NCBI RefSeq assembly: GCF_028826105.1
Contig: NZ_JAQGPL010000001.1
Location: 3,126,501-3,190,500 of the forward strand
Reading direction: 5' to 3'
DNA from: Paenibacillus humicola
GTDB taxonomy: Bacteria; Bacillota; Bacilli; Paenibacillales; Paenibacillaceae
DNA length: 64,000 nucleotides
Shown here: one piece after another, positions 51,656 through 59,516 of the stretch
Numbering within the stretch: the stretch's first letter is position 1
Layout: the number at the start of each line of letters is the position of its first letter
Notes under the pieces: generated by a model
What the model was told of the DNA's origin: nothing
What the model saw: only the letters and a program-made list of their open reading frames with translations
Databases searched by the model: none
Made by a program: the position numbers and the translations under genes

Positions 51656-52524
51656 TCTCCGTCCCCCCTCAGCCAAGCGCCGAGCGTACCCGCCGCTTCC
51701 TGTTCGTAAGGCGTAATCGCGTCCTCCCGCAGCAGTCCCGCTTGTTTCAGTCCATGCATCGCCTCGGCCACCTGCGGTACGCGAAGCCATCCTTTTTCCA
51801 GGAAAATCTCCGGGTGGCGAAAATGATTCGCCGGCGTATCATCGGCGAGAAGCTGCCCGTCCTCCAGCACCAGAATGCGGTCGGCAATTTCCGCCAGCTC
51901 TTCCACCGCATGATCGACAAGGACGATCGTTACTCCGCCGCGCTTCAGGTCGGCGATGGTGCGGTACACCTCTTCCTTGCCGATCGGGTCCAGCTCCGAG
52001 GTCGGTTCGTCGAGAATGAGCACCTTCGGCTCCATCATAAGCGCGCTGGCGATGGCAAGCCGCTGCTTCTGGCCGCCGGACAGCTTGTAGGTTTCCCGGT
52101 GCATGAAGTCCTGCAGGTTCACCCTGCTCAGAACCGGCCCGATCCGCCGGATAATGTCTTCCGGCGCATGCTCCAGATTTTCCGGCCCGAACGCCAGGTC
52201 CTCCATCACATTCATGCCGACGATCTGGCTTTCGGGATCCTGAAACACCATGCCGACCTCCTGCGCCAGCACCTCCGCCGGCACCTCGCGCGTATGCTTG
52301 CCCAGCATCCAAATATCGCCGGTCAGTTTGCCGCCTACCGCATGGGGAATCAGACCTTTGAGACATAGGCAAAGCGTGCTTTTGCCTGCTCCTGAGGCGC
52401 CGACAATCCCGACAAGCTGTCCTTTATGGACGTCAAAGCTGATATCGCGCAAAATGTCCGTGTCGCCCATGCGATAACGGAACGACAGCCCCCGGACCTT
52501 GATAACCGGTTCCACATCATCCAT
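51652..52524 (-). CDS. ecfA: ECF transporter ATPase, first subunit
   Basis: This 290-residue ABC ATPase has Walker A GASGAGKST, Q-loop VFQDPESQI, canonical signature LSGGQKQRLA, Walker B VLILDEPTSELD and switch histidine LVDHAVEE. The ATG at 52524 follows GGGAGGTGCGGC; in-frame codons further upstream have no site. It pairs with the second ATPase in one transporter. Confidence 0.93.
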   Translation of the reverse strand: MDDVEPVIKVRGLSFRYRMGDTDILRDISFDVHKGQLVGIVGASGAGKSTLCLCLKGLIPHAVGGKLTGDIWMLGKHTREVPAEVLAQEVGMVFQDPESQIVGMNVMEDLAFGPENLEHAPEDIIRRIGPVLSRVNLQDFMHRETYKLSGGQKQRLAIASALMMEPKVLILDEPTSELDPIGKEEVYRTIADLKRGGVTIVLVDHAVEELAEIADRILVLEDGQLLADDTPANHFRHPEIFLEKGWLRVPQVAEAMHGLKQAGLLREDAITPYEQEAAGTLGAWLRGDGE

Positions 52525-52573
52525 GCGCCGCACCTCCCAGGTTCTTTTTTTCATGAGCAATTCTTCCTGCATA

Positions 52574-53290
52574 TCAGGCCGCAATATTCCGCTCCAGCCG
52601 GTCCTCCCAATATAAGCCGCGGGACTTGACGACTTTATACAATATCGTGATTAAGATCGGCGAAAGAATAGCCGGCAGCAGCGCCTGATTCGTCAAAATG
52701 GAGAGCGTAACCCCGCCCCAGGCGACGGCAGGCGGCAGCACGTGAAGGAAATCGAGCCATCCCGGTATCGTAATGGCGTGAATGACAGGCGCGATGATAA
52801 TGCCCCCGATATAAAAGCTGATGACGTTCGAAGCGTTCGAGAAATTGGCGCCGCGGCACATTTTGTAGGTCAGCCAGGTGATGTAGGTGTGGGATAGACA
52901 GCCGGCAATGGAGCCCAAGGTGAGCTGCCCGCTGATGGCGTCTCCGATAGGCATCGAAAACGTTACGCCGATACAGGCCGGTAGTCCGAAGAGTACGGAT
53001 AAGGTTTGGGCGATGGAAAGCGAAGGATTCAAGCCGCCGATGCCCGGGATGAAATTGATGGCCAGCGGCCTGCCCGCGATATACAAGGCTGCGCTGACGG
53101 CGATCAGGGCGATCGTCGTCGCGTTCCATTTGAGCCCGTTGCGCACGAAGCCTTTGCGCCCGATCGTCCAGCCGGAAAACTCCATGGCCCAGATGGCAGC
53201 CGCCAGAACCAGAAACAGAAGCGAAGCAAACACCAAGACGGAATGCAGGGGACCTTGCCCGAGCAGGGCTGCCAAAAAATTGGACTGCAT
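52574..53290 (-). CDS. ECF transporter substrate-binding (S) component
   Basis: This 238-residue membrane protein has six hydrophobic helices and the S-component look (ALYIAGRPLAINFIPGIGGL, GDAISGQLTLGSIAG). It is the first gene of the operon. The family within ECF S components is not recognised, so the substrate must be inferred from the operon: a sugar-like or amino-sugar-like compound. The ATG at 53290 follows GGGAGGGAATCC. The residues around helices 2-3 (RPLAINFIPG) are unusually polar for a membrane face and may line the binding pocket. Confidence 0.82.
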   Translation of the reverse strand: MQSNFLAALLGQGPLHSVLVFASLLFLVLAAAIWAMEFSGWTIGRKGFVRNGLKWNATTIALIAVSAALYIAGRPLAINFIPGIGGLNPSLSIAQTLSVLFGLPACIGVTFSMPIGDAISGQLTLGSIAGCLSHTYITWLTYKMCRGANFSNASNVISFYIGGIIIAPVIHAITIPGWLDFLHVLPPAVAWGGVTLSILTNQALLPAILSPILITILYKVVKSRGLYWEDRLERNIAA

Positions 53291-53363
53291 GTGGATTCCC
53301 TCCCGAATATGCATTTGTAAACATTGTTCGCGGCGATTCACTCCTGTTGTAAAAAACTGTCTG

Positions 53364-53384
53364 TTACGTCACCGTTCCTGTCAT
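53364..53384 (-). other. Six-codon leader ORF in the ECF operon 5' region
   Basis: ATG ACA GGA ACG GTG ACG TAA stands behind a good AAAGGAGAG site, about 75 bases upstream of the S-component start within the transcribed leader. It may be a regulatory leader peptide or chance. Confidence 0.25.
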
Positions 53385-53444
53385 GGGAACTCTCCTTTCG
53401 AAGAAATAGGCCACGAATTCATGGTACGCTGCGGGAAAGGTATG

Positions 53445-53457
53445 TTGGTCTGACCAA
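53445..53457. promoter_or_regulatory. FadR/GntR-type operator
   Basis: TTGGTC-T-GACCAA, a perfect 13-base palindrome of the TGGTC-N-GACCA type bound by FadR-subfamily GntR regulators (PdhR, LldR, FadR). It begins 8 bases after the -10 box of the ECF operon promoter, over the expected start site, so binding should block transcription. No GntR gene is in the window. Confidence 0.65.
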
Positions 53458-53465
53458 TGTAATTT

Positions 53466-53493
53466 ATTATAACACATATTTTCGATTTGCCAA
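53466..53493 (-). promoter_or_regulatory. Near-consensus promoter of the ECF operon
   Basis: On the minus strand TTGGCA, a 16-base spacer and a perfect TATAAT. Transcription would start near 53458, inside the palindrome, giving a leader of about 165 bases. The rest of 53494-53600 is AT-rich with nothing else recognised. Confidence 0.7.
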
Positions 53494-53600
53494 TATTATA
53501 TAAGGAAAATATAACGTTAACCTCACTCAAAGATGAGAAAAATTCAAAATATTCATCGTATATGTAAGTTTTAATAACTTAAATGTGACATAAAAGGTGC

Positions 53601-53630
53601 AAAAAAACGCTCCCTGTCCTACAGGAAGCG
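53601..53630 (-). terminator. Rho-independent terminator of the helicase gene
   Basis: CGCTTCCTGT / ACAGGGAGCG (one G-T pair) with a 7-T tract on the minus strand, 11 bases after the helicase stop. Confidence 0.8.
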
Positions 53631-53640
53631 GTGAACTTCT

Positions 53641-55575
53641 TTATAAATAGGCGACATCCGCACCGCCTGGCAAATAACGGGCGATGTGCTCTTTTACCGC
53701 CGCATCCTGCAGCTCCTCTCCGAAAATCGAGACGATGCCGCGGTCTTCGCGGGTCCGGATCAGCCGCCCGATTCCCTGTCTCAAGCGGAGCAGCATCGAG
53801 GGCAGGTCGACTTCCTCGAACGGCCGGACGGCATCCTTCCGTTTGGCGGCATAGACGGGGTCGTTCGGCGGAAACGGCAGCGACCAGACCAGCACGTGCG
53901 ACAGCGACGGACCGGGGATATCGAGCCCTTCCCACAATGTAACCGCGCATAACACGCTTTTCTCGTCGCGTTGAAACTCGGCGATGAGACGGCTGATCTC
54001 CGCCTCGCCTTCGTACAGAAAACGGAATTCCGTGCATTCCCGGTAGCCTTTCAGCTCTTCCTTGAAGCAGTCCAGCTCCTCCCGGGACGGGAACAGGATC
54101 AGCGCTCTTCCGTCCGATTGCCTGAGCAGGTCGAGCGCCTGCTGCATTTTATCGGCATACGGCGTAACCGGAAATAAACCGGCTTTCATCTGCTTCGCAT
54201 AATCGTAAGGGGACGGAACCGAGAACGACAAATAGCTGTCGATTCCGAGGCTCTGCGCGATATAGTCGAACGCTCCGCCGGCCGACAGCGTAGCCGAGGA
54301 GAAGACGACCGGCATTTTCCGCGTGAAGACCCGTTCCTTCAAAACCTCCTTCACCTTGCGCGGCATCATGACGAGCGTCGTGCCGTCCCAGTCCTCCTCG
54401 ATCCAGGAGATGAGCCGCTGCGGATGGTCGAACAGCTGCAGCGCCAGCTGCATCATTTCGAGATGCTCCTCGACAATGGTGAGCCGGTATGCGTCAAGCG
54501 TAAACATTCCGCTTTCAAACACGAGCTCTTCCTCGATTGCGTACAGCAGCTCGCGAAACCGGTCGATTTCGCCGAGCAGCCTGCCGTTGATCGCAAACTC
54601 CTTGCGGCTCGAGCCCGGCACGTCCCTGCTTTCCGCCTCCAGCTCGGCAAACAGCGCAAGGCTTTGACCAAGCGCCTCTTCGATCGCAAGCGCGAGCGAT
54701 TCGCGGATCTGACCCTCGAGGAGCCGCGTCACGATGCTCGCGAACTGCGAATGCTTCAGCTTGTACGTCAGCGCGCTTTGTGCCGCCGTTTCCACGAGAT
54801 GCCCCTCGTCGAACACGACGGAGCTGTGCTCGGGCAGCAGCGGCAGCTGGCCTTCGCGTTTGCGGGCATCGTAGGTCCAGATATGCTCCATATAGAAGTC
54901 ATGGGAGCAAATGATCAGGTCCGCCGCTTTGCGGTAATGCTCCCTCGACAGCGTCTGCCCGCAGCGGTGCCGCTGGCTGCAGACGAGGCAGTCCTGGAAC
55001 ACGTCCCAGCCGATCCGCTCCCACTGCTTGTCGGTCAGCTCGGGATAATCCGTCCGGCTGCCGTACGGGCTAAACGCCTGCAGCGATCCCGAAGCATAGA
55101 CGAATTCCGGCAGTTCTTCGTAAATCCGCTGAAAAAGCTCGCCTTCATGGATCGAAGTTTTGGCATCGTCGAGCTTGTTCAGGCAAATGTATTGATGCTG
55201 CGATTTCCCCAGCCGCACATCGGCGGTCAGATTCAAATGGCGCGCCAGCTTCGCGACGTCGCCCTCGGGCTTTACGAGCTGCTCGATCAGCGATTCGTCC
55301 GCGCAGGCGACAATCGCCGGCTTTTGCGTATAGCGCGCATATAAAATCGCATACAGCAAATAGACGAGCGTTTTTCCCGTTCCGACGCCCGCCTCGGCGA
55401 AAATCGTCTTTTTCTCGCTGTACGCCCGTTCCAGCTGAAACGCCATAAAAATTTGCTCGTCCCGGACCTCGAAGCCGGCTTCGGGCAAAAGCTCGTAAAA
55501 CACATCCGCGATATAATCCCCGGCCTGCTTCATAAACGGCGCCGAAGGGTCGAATTTAAAGGGGTAAGTCGCCAA
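53641..55575 (-). CDS. ATP-dependent DNA helicase, DinG/XPD superfamily 2
   Basis: This 644-residue helicase has Walker A EAGVGTGKT (61-69), Walker B DEGH (256-259), SSATLS (motif III-like) and the C-terminal motif QGIGRLIRTREDRG (motif VI). Four cysteines in the family positions, C131, C196, C199 and C205, would bind a [4Fe-4S] cluster as in DinG and XPD. It probably unwinds damaged or structured DNA 5'-to-3'. No exonuclease domain is fused, unlike the longer Bacillus DinG. It stands alone. Confidence 0.9.
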   Translation of the reverse strand: MATYPFKFDPSAPFMKQAGDYIADVFYELLPEAGFEVRDEQIFMAFQLERAYSEKKTIFAEAGVGTGKTLVYLLYAILYARYTQKPAIVACADESLIEQLVKPEGDVAKLARHLNLTADVRLGKSQHQYICLNKLDDAKTSIHEGELFQRIYEELPEFVYASGSLQAFSPYGSRTDYPELTDKQWERIGWDVFQDCLVCSQRHRCGQTLSREHYRKAADLIICSHDFYMEHIWTYDARKREGQLPLLPEHSSVVFDEGHLVETAAQSALTYKLKHSQFASIVTRLLEGQIRESLALAIEEALGQSLALFAELEAESRDVPGSSRKEFAINGRLLGEIDRFRELLYAIEEELVFESGMFTLDAYRLTIVEEHLEMMQLALQLFDHPQRLISWIEEDWDGTTLVMMPRKVKEVLKERVFTRKMPVVFSSATLSAGGAFDYIAQSLGIDSYLSFSVPSPYDYAKQMKAGLFPVTPYADKMQQALDLLRQSDGRALILFPSREELDCFKEELKGYRECTEFRFLYEGEAEISRLIAEFQRDEKSVLCAVTLWEGLDIPGPSLSHVLVWSLPFPPNDPVYAAKRKDAVRPFEEVDLPSMLLRLRQGIGRLIRTREDRGIVSIFGEELQDAAVKEHIARYLPGGADVAYL

Positions 55576-55706
55576 TCCGGTAAGCCTCCGTATTCTTGGT
55601 CGTCAATTCCATCCCTTCATTATACCGTAAAAACGAAAATAAGCGACCCCTGCTTGCAGGGCCGCTGCCGATTTTCGCATTCAGCGCCGGACGGTGACCG
55701 GAAGAG

Positions 55707-55731
55707 AAAACCGCTCCCATGCAAGGAGCGG
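55707..55731 (-). terminator. Terminator after the VOC gene
   Basis: CCGCTCC / GGAGCGG stem with TTTTCTC on the minus strand, 16 bases after the VOC stop. A second looser hairpin lies at 55641-55667. Confidence 0.75.
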
Positions 55732-55746
55732 CTGATTGATTCCGTC

Positions 55747-56175
55747 TTATTTGCCTGTCAGACCCGCCGCTTTCGCATGGGGCGATTCCAGGTCGATTTG
55801 CATAAATTCGATCGGGTTTCCGTTCGGATCCTTCGCCCAGCACTGCCAGTTCTTGTCCATTCCCTGCTGCGGACCCCAGTAGACCTCGATATTGTTCGCC
55901 TTTAAATGCTTGTCCATCGCCATCAAATCTTTAACCTCGATGCACAGGTGCGAATAAGCGCCGCCCTGCTTCGGTTCAAAGCCTTCCTTGGCGTAAAACA
56001 GCTCGATGAACTGGCAGCCGGCCACGCGGATATATTCGATCCACGGTTTGCCTTCCTTGTCGTTCAGCGAGAACGCATGCTCAAAGCCCAGAATGTCGCA
56101 GTAAAAGTTCAGCATGTCCGCCATTTTGTCCGTCGTATACGCGGTATGGCCGATTCCGACTACATTGTCATTCAT
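55747..56175 (-). CDS. VOC-family (glyoxalase-like) protein
   Basis: This is a 142-residue VOC protein: VVGIGHTAYTTDKMADMLNFYCDILGF at the start, FIELFYAKEGF in the middle, YSHLCIEVKDL and NPIEFMQID at the end. Candidate ligands are the H in GIGHTAY, the E in FIELFY, the H in SHLCIE and the E in PIEFMQ. It shares strand and short spacing (32 bases) with the sugar isomerase-like gene upstream of it and may act on the same pathway. Substrate unknown. Confidence 0.88.
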   Translation of the reverse strand: MNDNVVGIGHTAYTTDKMADMLNFYCDILGFEHAFSLNDKEGKPWIEYIRVAGCQFIELFYAKEGFEPKQGGAYSHLCIEVKDLMAMDKHLKANNIEVYWGPQQGMDKNWQCWAKDPNGNPIEFMQIDLESPHAKAAGLTGK

Positions 56176-56207
56176 GGTATCGTCTCCCTCTGATATCAGG
56201 TTTGGAC

Positions 56208-57044
56208 TTACAGGCCGGCGGCGGCGAACACCTTATCGAAACCGGCTTTGGAACGCTGAAGAAGCTGCTCCGGCGACCCTTCCGGCGCGGATTTCGACAA
56301 AATTTCCTGTGCGACGACACCCTTGTATCCGATCGACTGCAGAGCGCCGAGCGCTCCCGCCAGATCGATGACGCCTTCGCCGGGGTACAGCCGGCCGTTG
56401 TCGAGCGCGTCCTCGATTTTCACGTCCGGCGCATCGTTGATGTGCACATGCACGATCTGCTCCGGTTTAAGTGCGCGAATATCGTCCAGCGTGCCTTCAT
56501 TGGTATACCAGTGATAGACGTCGAACAAAAGGCCGACATTCGGCCTTCCGATAGCATCGGCCCAGTCGAGCGTTTCTTCCATCGTCCAAATGAACGGATT
56601 TTTCCAAGCCGTACGCAGATGGTGCGGACCGACGAATTCGAGGCCGAGCCGGATCCCGTAGGCGCCGAGGATTTCGGCGGCGATCCGCATCCGCTTCGTG
56701 GCCTGCGCCATGAATGCGGCCGGTTTATGGTCCGTCGACGGCAAAATATAGGTACAGCAGGCCGTGCACCCCAGCGCCGCCGCCGCCGCGGCGGCTTCCG
56801 TCAGCTTCGGGAGGCCGTCCAAAAATACGGATTCGCTTTGCCTCCATTCGACGGACAGTCCGATCGAGCCGATCACGACGTTGCTGCGCTGAAGCAGCTC
56901 CTTCGCACCTTCGACTCCGTTGCGCTCGATCAAACCTCTTGCGTCGATATCCACGGCATCGAAGCCGTATTGGCCCGCCAGCTCGATAAACCGCTCATCG
57001 CTGCCGATATCGCCCAAACCGGCGCGCGAAAGACCTTTTAACAA
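56208..57044 (-). CDS. Sugar isomerase/epimerase-like TIM barrel
   Basis: This is a 278-residue xylose isomerase-like (AP-endonuclease 2 fold) protein. Metal ligands are expected in the strands ending GLEFVGPHH, LLFDVYHWY, HVHINDAPD and VAQEI. Such proteins are hexose, inosose or uronate isomerases/epimerases/dehydratases. The ATG at 57068 has no ribosome binding site; TTG at 57044 lies 8 bases behind AGGAGG. A cre-like site upstream points to carbon catabolite control. It probably forms a small operon with the VOC gene. Confidence 0.85.
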   Translation of the reverse strand: MLKGLSRAGLGDIGSDERFIELAGQYGFDAVDIDARGLIERNGVEGAKELLQRSNVVIGSIGLSVEWRQSESVFLDGLPKLTEAAAAAAALGCTACCTYILPSTDHKPAAFMAQATKRMRIAAEILGAYGIRLGLEFVGPHHLRTAWKNPFIWTMEETLDWADAIGRPNVGLLFDVYHWYTNEGTLDDIRALKPEQIVHVHINDAPDVKIEDALDNGRLYPGEGVIDLAGALGALQSIGYKGVVAQEILSKSAPEGSPEQLLQRSKAGFDKVFAAAGL

Positions 57045-57115
57045 TTCGACAACCTCCTCGTTTCCCATACGTGAATTACAAATGCGTTAAGCGCTGCAAG
57101 CGCGTTCCGGCTCAA

Positions 57116-57131
57116 TTGTAGACGCTTGCAT
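57116..57131. promoter_or_regulatory. Candidate cre (CcpA) site
   Basis: TTGTAGACGCTTGCAT matches the 16-base cre consensus WTGNAARCGNWWNCAW with a single mismatch. It lies about 70-90 bases upstream of the sugar isomerase-like gene, consistent with repression of carbohydrate genes. Confidence 0.5.
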
Positions 57132-57267
57132 AAACGCTGTCAACAACCTCGGGCAGCGGCGTACGATATGGGAATCGTCTCGCCTCAATTCCATTTCGAT
57201 ATCCATTACTGCCTTCCATATTCAAGAACGGCAGTCAGGCTGCTCTGCTTTTTTAATCCGCCCAGTT

Positions 57268-57498
57268 TTACTTATGCCGCTTGTTGTATTCCTCGTTTCG
57301 CTGCCGGACGGCATTGACGTACCTTTGCCAAAAATCTCGCACATAACATTCCCACAGCAGAATCCAGAAACCGAGCACGCTTAATATTATCGCAACATTG
57401 TCCGCTGAACCGCTTGCGGAGCTTCCTTCCATGGTCGTCCCTGCATACAGGATTACACCGCTTATCAGCATTAAGCCGCCTGCCAACACTCGCTTCAT
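57268..57498 (-). CDS. Small membrane protein (76 aa)
   Basis: This is a 76-residue protein with two hydrophobic segments (about 3-20 and 36-53) and a charged, basic C-terminus (RQRNEEYNKRHK). The ATG at 57498 follows CAGGGAGCGAC. No family is recognised. Confidence 0.5.
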   Translation of the reverse strand: MKRVLAGGLMLISGVILYAGTTMEGSSASGSADNVAIILSVLGFWILLWECYVRDFWQRYVNAVRQRNEEYNKRHK

Positions 57499-57590
57499 TC
57501 TAGTCGCTCCCTGCTTCGCCAGCCGCACAGCCCGTTTATCCGACCCTCATGAGCTCCGTGAAGCCGGCATCATACGACCGTCCCGTGCAA

Positions 57591-57643
57591 ACAAGCAGAC
57601 CGTTAAGGCAGCCGCAGCCGGCTCCTCATAACGGTCTGCTTGT
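57591..57643 (-). terminator. Long-stem terminator
   Basis: A perfect 15-bp stem (ACAAGCAGACCGTTA / TAACGGTCTGCTTGT) around a 23-base GC-rich loop, located between two minus-strand genes and most likely ending the 57682-57900 transcript. Confidence 0.7.
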
Positions 57644-57681
57644 CCGCTTGCGGCCCGCAGAGCGCGGCCGGATTGCGGCGT

Positions 57682-57900
57682 TTAGGCGCTGCAGCCTTCG
57701 CATTCGTAATATTGATCGCCGGTCGTCTGCTTAACGTCAAGCAAATCGCCGAGCACAATATCGTCCGTTTCGGTAAACTCGAAATCCGCGATCTTGAGCA
57801 GCACCTTCGCCCTCGCTTCTTCTTCCGTGGCGGCTGTCCAGCTGAATTCGCCTTTCTTGCCGGTCGATTTCACTTCGAATGCAAACAAATATCTTGCCAC
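57682..57900 (-). CDS. Small hypothetical protein (72 aa)
   Basis: This is a 72-residue soluble beta/alpha protein (RYLFAFEVKSTGKKGEFSWTA) with a C-terminal YYECEGCSA, possibly a metal-binding CxxC. The GTG start follows AGGAGGCTGG. No family is recognised. It is followed by its own long-stem terminator and preceded by a tiny zinc-ribbon gene. Confidence 0.6.
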   Translation of the reverse strand: MARYLFAFEVKSTGKKGEFSWTAATEEEARAKVLLKIADFEFTETDDIVLGDLLDVKQTTGDQYYECEGCSA

Positions 57901-57957
57901 TCGTTTCCAGCCTCCTCGAGTCGATTTAGTTTACCCTATCACGATCTCGAAAAGGAA

Positions 57958-58089
57958 TCAAGCCCGTTCATAGATTGTCAGAGCCGCGCATTTCGGACAA
58001 ATTTTGGTGCCGTTAAACTCGAGTATACGCTTGAAACGATGCCCGTTTACACAATGGTACCTTCGTCCAAACCACAGCAGCAGCTTCAC
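57958..58089 (-). CDS. 43-residue zinc-ribbon protein
   Basis: A short gene too small for routine listing. GTG behind AGGGTGATC opens a 43-codon frame with YHCVNGHRFKRILEFNGTKI and then CPKC: one C-x3-H knuckle and one CxxC, a minimal zinc ribbon. The basic middle suggests nucleic-acid or protein binding. It lies between the acetyltransferase and the 72-residue gene on the same strand. Confidence 0.55.
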   Translation of the reverse strand: MKLLLWFGRRYHCVNGHRFKRILEFNGTKICPKCAALTIYERA

Positions 58090-58173
58090 CAGATCACCCT
58101 CGTCCGTTCAGATTAACTTCACGGTACCATAAACCGCGTCAAGATTCTGTCGAACCAAGGTTGTCGAAAAATT

Positions 58174-59346
58174 TTAGAAAAAATCGAGCAAATAGGTCTG
58201 CCGCGAGGGGATAATCGCTTCCAGGCGGGCGGCCGCTTCGGGCGAGCCGGTAAGCTTTCCGAAGCCGTGCAGCTGCAGCGGGCGCAAATATCCCATCAAG
58301 AGCGCAGTCCACGTATTGATATCGCAGGCAAGCCTGGGCGCTTCGCCGCTGTTTTCCCGCTCCAGCGAGCCGCTGCCGTCCGGCGCCACCGCGAGCCGCC
58401 AAATGCCTTCGTTCCATTCGGCATGCCGGTCGCTCAGCTCGACGGTCAGGCGGGTCGCTTCCTTGCCCGGCGCGAAAGCGTATTGGCCGGCGAACGCGGC
58501 CGCGTCGACGATCCGCGCCATGAAATACGGCACGACCTCTTGTCCGATCCGCGGATTCGGCAGCAGATAAGGAAGCGCGTCGTCCATCGGCGCCTCCAGC
58601 ACCGCCTTGTCGATCATCGAATCGTGGTTGGCGATAAACGTCCAAAGCGCCCTCCGGGCTTCCTCGTCCTCAAACACCATTTCATGCACGGTCATAAGCC
58701 GGTCCGCGACCTCGTAGAGCATATAACCTGCGGGCTCGCCGTCCGGGCGGCGGCAAACCGCGGCGTTACCCTTCTTGCGGCGCAGCACCGACGTTTTCCA
58801 CCACGCTTCGTCGCGTTTCAGCGTGCCGTTATACCGGGAGGCATAACGCTCGTAGATGCCGGACAGCTGCGGGATTTCCTCCTCGCTGATCCGCGTCACG
58901 TGGAGCGCCGATGCGGTTCTGGGCGGAAACATCGGCGCTTCGACCGTATACTTCTTGTACTCGGTATAGGTTTCATAGCCGTATTTCCGGTAGAAGCCGA
59001 ACGAGAACGGCGCCAGGCACGACACGCTCTGCCCCCGCGCGCGCATCTGCTCCAGCGCGTGCGAAATCAGACGGGCGACGTGCCCCTGCCGGCGATGCTC
59101 GGGCCAAGACGAGACGCCTGCGATACCTCCCATGTCCAGCGCTCTGCCTTGCACATACAGCTGCAGCGGGATGATCGTCAGCTGGGCCTGGAGATCTCCC
59201 TCCTCGAACACGCCCCATACGTTTTCCGGCTTGAATCTTCCCCGCGCCGCTTCCAGCTGCTCCGGCGGCAGCTTCATCTGAAACGCGTACATCGCGAGCT
59301 TCATGCTGATATCAAATTCATCCATCCGAAGATTTCTGAGCTCCAC
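58174..59346 (-). CDS. Eis-like GNAT acetyltransferase
   Basis: This is a 390-residue protein: two GNAT domains (about 1-150 and 150-280) followed by an SCP2-like region (290-390), as in Eis. Acetyl-CoA-binding loop RRQGHVARLISHAL (around 86-99) is clear. The protein ends in DFF; Eis uses its C-terminal carboxylate in catalysis. GTG start behind GGGCGGAATT. Substrates in relatives include aminoglycosides and peptides, so a specific one cannot be given. Confidence 0.88.
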   Translation of the reverse strand: MELRNLRMDEFDISMKLAMYAFQMKLPPEQLEAARGRFKPENVWGVFEEGDLQAQLTIIPLQLYVQGRALDMGGIAGVSSWPEHRRQGHVARLISHALEQMRARGQSVSCLAPFSFGFYRKYGYETYTEYKKYTVEAPMFPPRTASALHVTRISEEEIPQLSGIYERYASRYNGTLKRDEAWWKTSVLRRKKGNAAVCRRPDGEPAGYMLYEVADRLMTVHEMVFEDEEARRALWTFIANHDSMIDKAVLEAPMDDALPYLLPNPRIGQEVVPYFMARIVDAAAFAGQYAFAPGKEATRLTVELSDRHAEWNEGIWRLAVAPDGSGSLERENSGEAPRLACDINTWTALLMGYLRPLQLHGFGKLTGSPEAAARLEAIIPSRQTYLLDFF

Positions 59347-59455
59347 GTCAATTCCGCCCCTCTCTCATCCAGTCGATAACCCCGCAGCAAATCGGCGGGC
59401 TTTCACTTCTTCCATCCCCGGGTATCCGATTCCTGCCGAACGGACCGAAAACGGC

Positions 59456-59492
59456 AAAAAAAATACGCCCGTCCGGACGAATCCAGAGGGCG
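59456..59492 (-). terminator. Rho-independent terminator
   Basis: An outer CGCCC/GGGCG pair encloses a GTCCGGAC palindrome, with TTTTTTTT on the minus strand, 25 bases after the dioxygenase stop. Confidence 0.6.
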
Positions 59493-59516
59493 CCGCTGAC
59501 AATTGCCAATCACATG

